Part shown: positions 60,627 to 64,000 of the stretch, piece after piece | How positions within the stretch are numbered: position 1 is the first letter of the stretch | Layout of the letters: each line of letters opens with the position of its first letter | NCBI RefSeq assembly: GCF_007183175.1 | Contig: NZ_AP019807.1 | Span: forward strand, 4,274,001 to 4,338,000 | Origin: Microbulbifer sp. GL-2 | GTDB taxonomy: Bacteria; Pseudomonadota; Gammaproteobacteria; Pseudomonadales; Cellvibrionaceae | Direction: 5' to 3' | Length of the DNA stretch: 64,000 bases | Notes under the pieces: model-generated | Database searches by the model: none | What the model was told of the DNA's origin: nothing | Seen by the model: only the letters and a program-made list of their open reading frames with translations | Position numbers and translations under genes: made by a program

Positions 60627-62852
60627 CTATTCCCAGCGCAGGGGACGGCGCTTATCGATATATTCCCACAGTGCCGCTGCAACGATATAGGCTTCAAGGC
60701 GATGCTCATAAGTTTCGGTGTGGTCGTATCCCATGCGCTCCAGGCAGCGCTGGATCGCTTCAGTCCCTGCAGACTTGTCATGCCACACCTTGCGCCCCTT
60801 GATCACTGCCATCAGCATTTTCCACCAGCTGCGATCCGCAGCTCTCAGCTGCTGTAGTGCAACAGCGAGCAGCGCCTCTTCATCAGTGAAATCGGTTCCC
60901 AAAGGATAATAAGGCAGCATTGCCAGGGATGTTTCCTCAGAGAACACCTCTGCAATATGCTCAGGCGTGTTGTTATTAAATTCCTGTGGAATGGCAAAAC
61001 TCTTCTCGATTTTGCCGGCAAACTTAGCCTGTTCCAGCAATACAGCCTGGAAACGAGCATCGCAAATACTCAACATGGACACCATAACATCCCGGTCAGT
61101 TTTACCGCGCAGATTCACAGCGCCATATTCCGTGACCACTACATCGCGCAAGTGCCTGGGAATTGTAGCGTGAGGGTATTCCCATACGATATTGCTCTCA
61201 CATATACCACCGCGTACGCGTGTGCTGGGAAGAGCAATAATGGAGCGCGCATCCGGTAAGGCGAAGGCCTGGGCAACAAAGTTGTACTGTCCACCCACCC
61301 CACTGACGACCTGATTATCCATCAGCGCATCGGAAATCACCGCACCGCCCAAGGTGACCATCATGGCAGAATTAACAAAGCGGGCATGCTTGCGTTGTAC
61401 CTGCTTCAGCGCTCCTTCGGACCGCAGATCGTTGGTAAAATCAATCGCGGTCATATCAATTCCCGCACGTTCCCCTGGAGGCAGGTCGCGCAGTTCCCGA
61501 TACATCAGCTCGGGGCCGAGATAAAACCCTCCATGCAACCAGGTCCCACCGCACAGCTTTTTATTCAGGCAGTTGCCTATCAAGCGCCTGCGACCATGCT
61601 CGCTGTGCAGGTCGCATTCCTCCTCCTCTCCATCAGGGGTCAACAATTTGTGCCCGCGCCAACTGTAGCTGGGATCCACTATGCCGAAACTCTGCAGGAA
61701 TCTGGTATCTTCGGGGGTCAGTGGACAACTTATCCGGCCGGATTTTTTTAATGCGAGCAGGGTTTCCTCATTCACCGTCTCGGTAATTTCATCTCCATCC
61801 AGCAACTGTTGCAAAACAGCATCTGCGTAGACTTCACGGGACAGAACACCTGCCCGCCGCAAGTGTAGAAAACCATGAGGCACCATTTCACTGGCACCAT
61901 ACAAACCATGCTGGAAAGTTTCAGACAGCAGGGGCAGATCTTTCCGGTAAGCAAGGGGGTCGCTACGAATCAGTTTTTCAATGATCTGGCGAAATTTGGC
62001 ATTTTCCGTCTGGCGCAAGCGTAGCGCGTGACAGACTGCATCCCCTAGCGCTCCTATCCCAACTTGCAAAGTGCCACCATCGGCAATCAGGCTGGCGGTA
62101 TGAAATGCAATACTGTACTCGGTAAAGCTGACCGGGATAGCTGGAGCAGCAAAGAGAGGAGTGTCAAAAGCCATCCCTTCCAACAAGAAATCAAACGCAT
62201 TCTCATCCAACTCACTGCTACCGGTCATATAGGGTAATTGAGGGTTGACCTCACCCACCAATATCAACGGATTCAGTCCACGGTTCGCAGTCATTTTCAG
62301 CAGCGGCAGGGTCAGGTCTGGATTACAACTCAGGCTGTAGCGACCTCCCCCCTCAGCCGGCGCCACCATCTGGGCAATGACATTCACACCAAAACGCAGT
62401 AGATCATCTGGCACCAGAGTGTAATTTGCACTCACATAATGCTGCTGGGCATAGTGGTTACCCAGCAGCGCACCAGGCTCCATAAAGAACTCAACCACAT
62501 TGATATTATCCGGCAGCCGCCCTTTGCGGCGGGCCGAGACATAGCCGAGATCCTGGTAACTGCTATAGAGACGATCCAGCAATGGCTGAATAAAACGACG
62601 GCTGATATCACTGTCGCCCCGTGGGCGCTCCAGTGTCAAAGCGGTAAATATAGTCAGGGTAATTGAAGAATCGGCAACGGCGCGAGCATAAAGTGCATTG
62701 GCAAAATGATTGGCTTTACCAAGGCCAAGGGGCAACCCCAGCACGATTTTATTGCCAGTTTTTTCCAGCAGCGCATCAATGCATTTTTCAACACTGGCAA
62801 AGCGCTGGGGGGCTTCTTTGGAAAAGGCTTCCATGGAAAATTGTTTTTCCAC
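60627..62852 (-). CDS. Acetyl-CoA hydrolase/transferase family protein
   Basis: A 741-residue member of the CoA-transferase family I group that includes acetyl-CoA hydrolase and succinyl-CoA:acetate CoA-transferase. The conserved C-terminal parts are clear: VVSGVGGQYNFVAQAFALPD, RSIIALPSTRVRGGICESNI and DVVVTEYGAVNLRGKTDRDV. The family catalytic Glu is expected in the N-terminal half but I cannot assign it by eye. At 741 residues it is longer than the ~500-residue classical enzyme. The GTG at 62852 is 6 bases after fadE; an ATG at 62834 is the alternative. It may release or exchange acetyl-CoA formed by beta-oxidation; the substrate is inferred. Confidence 0.85.
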   Translation of the reverse strand: MEKQFSMEAFSKEAPQRFASVEKCIDALLEKTGNKIVLGLPLGLGKANHFANALYARAVADSSITLTIFTALTLERPRGDSDISRRFIQPLLDRLYSSYQDLGYVSARRKGRLPDNINVVEFFMEPGALLGNHYAQQHYVSANYTLVPDDLLRFGVNVIAQMVAPAEGGGRYSLSCNPDLTLPLLKMTANRGLNPLILVGEVNPQLPYMTGSSELDENAFDFLLEGMAFDTPLFAAPAIPVSFTEYSIAFHTASLIADGGTLQVGIGALGDAVCHALRLRQTENAKFRQIIEKLIRSDPLAYRKDLPLLSETFQHGLYGASEMVPHGFLHLRRAGVLSREVYADAVLQQLLDGDEITETVNEETLLALKKSGRISCPLTPEDTRFLQSFGIVDPSYSWRGHKLLTPDGEEEECDLHSEHGRRRLIGNCLNKKLCGGTWLHGGFYLGPELMYRELRDLPPGERAGIDMTAIDFTNDLRSEGALKQVQRKHARFVNSAMMVTLGGAVISDALMDNQVVSGVGGQYNFVAQAFALPDARSIIALPSTRVRGGICESNIVWEYPHATIPRHLRDVVVTEYGAVNLRGKTDRDVMVSMLSICDARFQAVLLEQAKFAGKIEKSFAIPQEFNNNTPEHIAEVFSEETSLAMLPYYPLGTDFTDEEALLAVALQQLRAADRSWWKMLMAVIKGRKVWHDKSAGTEAIQRCLERMGYDHTETYEHRLEAYIVAAALWEYIDKRRPLRWE

Positions 62853-62858
62853 GCAGCG

Positions 62859-64000
62859 TTATTCTATCTTCCCAGCTTCGTCCCCCAGGTGATCAAAATG
62901 GTCTACCTGGATCGCCTTATCCACTGCATCTGCGGCATCTCGCAACGCACTGGCCTCTTCATCGCTTATCAGGTTGCGTTGCAGTCCCTCATCCACCGAT
63001 TCACGACTGAGGCTTCGTATCCCACCTTTCTTAAGTTTTTCCCTTGCCCGCTCTGTGGCACAGACTTTTATAAAAGCCTGTTCGACGATATCTACCCCAT
63101 CACCGGGGTTGCCAAGGAAGACTCCGCTGGTGAGGCGATCGCGGGTTTTAGAGGGACTCAGCAGTAATTCGGCACAGGCATGAGCCTGGCGATCTGATGC
63201 GGTGTGTATGCTGTGCCCCCAGGGCATAGTCAGGAAATGCATCACCTGGCCGAAGAAAGGACGCGGGAAATTCTGGAACACCTCAAGAAGATTGACCTCT
63301 ATCTTATGTAGGCCATCGCGCATGGCAAATTCCAGCAAGGGTAAATCATCCTTCGGATTACCATCATCATAAAAACGCTTGAGAGTACAGCTCAACAAAT
63401 AGAGCTGACTCAACACATCCCCCAGGCGGGAAGAGATCAATTCTTTTCTCTTCAGTTCACCCCCCAAACTCATCAATGAGATTTCAGTCACCAAAGTGAG
63501 TACCGCCGAGTAACGATTCAATTGGCGGTAGTATTTTGCCGCTCCTCCAACATTGCGTGGGCTGCTGGCAAATAGCCCGACTGTCCAGCCATGAAAAATG
63601 CCACGCAGCAGGGTTTTTACCTGGAACCACATATGTTTGGGCAACAGCTTATCCAGCTGATCCAGGCCCTCTTCAGTATCCGGGTTCTCTGCCGCGAGCA
63701 TTTCATCCAATAAATAGGGATGACAACGAATCGCGCCCTGGCCAAAAATCATCAGGCTGCGGGTGAGCAGATTGGCACCCTCTACCGTAATAGCCACCGG
63801 TATTGCTCGATAGGCATTCCCCAGGTAATTCATTGGGCCATCCATAATCGCCTTGCCGGCGTGGATATCCATCGCGTCATTAATGGCATGGCGCAAACCA
63901 GAGGTCGCATTAGCCTTCATAATGGCGGTGATTACTGCTGGTTTACGCCCATGATCAAGGGCACAGGTTGTCGTTTTGTGGGCGCTGTCGAGCACAAAGG
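62859..64000 (-). CDS. fadE: Acyl-CoA dehydrogenase FadE, C-terminal half (cut by window edge)
   Basis: The visible 380 residues belong to the long FadE type (~810 residues) that carries out the first oxidation of fatty acyl-CoA. The segment AITVEGANLLTRSLMIFGQG is the substrate and catalytic region of this type, followed by the FadE-specific C-terminal domain (LRGIFHGWTVGLFASSPRN, MHFLTMPWGHSIHTASDR). The start lies beyond base 64000. The stop is 6 bases before the CoA-transferase gene, so both are in one operon. Confidence 0.93.
   Translation of the reverse strand, partial: FVLDSAHKTTTCALDHGRKPAVITAIMKANATSGLRHAINDAMDIHAGKAIMDGPMNYLGNAYRAIPVAITVEGANLLTRSLMIFGQGAIRCHPYLLDEMLAAENPDTEEGLDQLDKLLPKHMWFQVKTLLRGIFHGWTVGLFASSPRNVGGAAKYYRQLNRYSAVLTLVTEISLMSLGGELKRKELISSRLGDVLSQLYLLSCTLKRFYDDGNPKDDLPLLEFAMRDGLHKIEVNLLEVFQNFPRPFFGQVMHFLTMPWGHSIHTASDRQAHACAELLLSPSKTRDRLTSGVFLGNPGDGVDIVEQAFIKVCATERAREKLKKGGIRSLSRESVDEGLQRNLISDEEASALRDAADAVDKAIQVDHFDHLGDEAGKIE

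Overview
The window is a chromosomal segment of a gammaproteobacterium. The run ftsK, trxB, aat, bpt, infA, clpA/clpS, cspD, icd, rluE, mnmA, hflD, purB, roxA is the order I know from Pseudomonas and the Cellvibrionales. With the long-form isocitrate lyase, malate synthase G and a giant Rhs/LysM protein it suggests a marine Cellvibrionales bacterium, perhaps Microbulbifer-like. The genus is an inference. I see no tRNA, rRNA or CRISPR array.

Bases 1-17650 are housekeeping DNA: DNA translocation (ftsK, cut by the window edge), redox (trxB), the N-degron pathway (aat and bpt tag substrates; ClpS and ClpA, divergent from cspD, deliver them), translation and RNA modification (infA, rluE, mnmA, roxA), the TCA cycle (icd) and purines (purB). 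The gap between ftsK and trxB holds a frameshifted methyltransferase relic and two GGATATAT palindromes. The cspD frame appears shifted at a run of seven C.

Bases 17650-28172 are accessory. They hold a flavodoxin-like protein and an arylamine N-acetyltransferase in one operon, an RNase Z relic, an unrecognised membrane-anchored protein ahead of a LytS-type kinase and a LytTR regulator, and a four-gene FUSC/DUF1656/HlyD/outer-membrane-factor efflux operon.

Bases 28173-51910 are the most unusual part. One 20.9-kb gene on the minus strand encodes a 6982-residue Rhs/YD-repeat protein. It contains blocks of Ig-like and jelly-roll-like modules, a LysM domain, a long hydrophobic stretch, and a C-terminal tip that I read as an ADP-ribosyltransferase toxin of the R-S-E class. 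A small gene one base downstream is the probable immunity gene. Behind it lies an orphan toxin-tip fragment, then two diverged copies of a ~330-bp module that begins with the last codons of such a tip. This looks like a record of past tip exchange. An IS481-type transposase remnant lies on the other flank.

Bases 51923-64000 are an acetate and C2 hub: glcB, a LysR regulator, divergent aceA, ackA-pta, a CoA-transferase/hydrolase and a partial fadE. Fatty acid oxidation would yield acetyl-CoA, Pta-AckA and the CoA-transferase/hydrolase exchange it with acetate, and AceA plus GlcB bypass the decarboxylating step made by Icd at the other end of the window.
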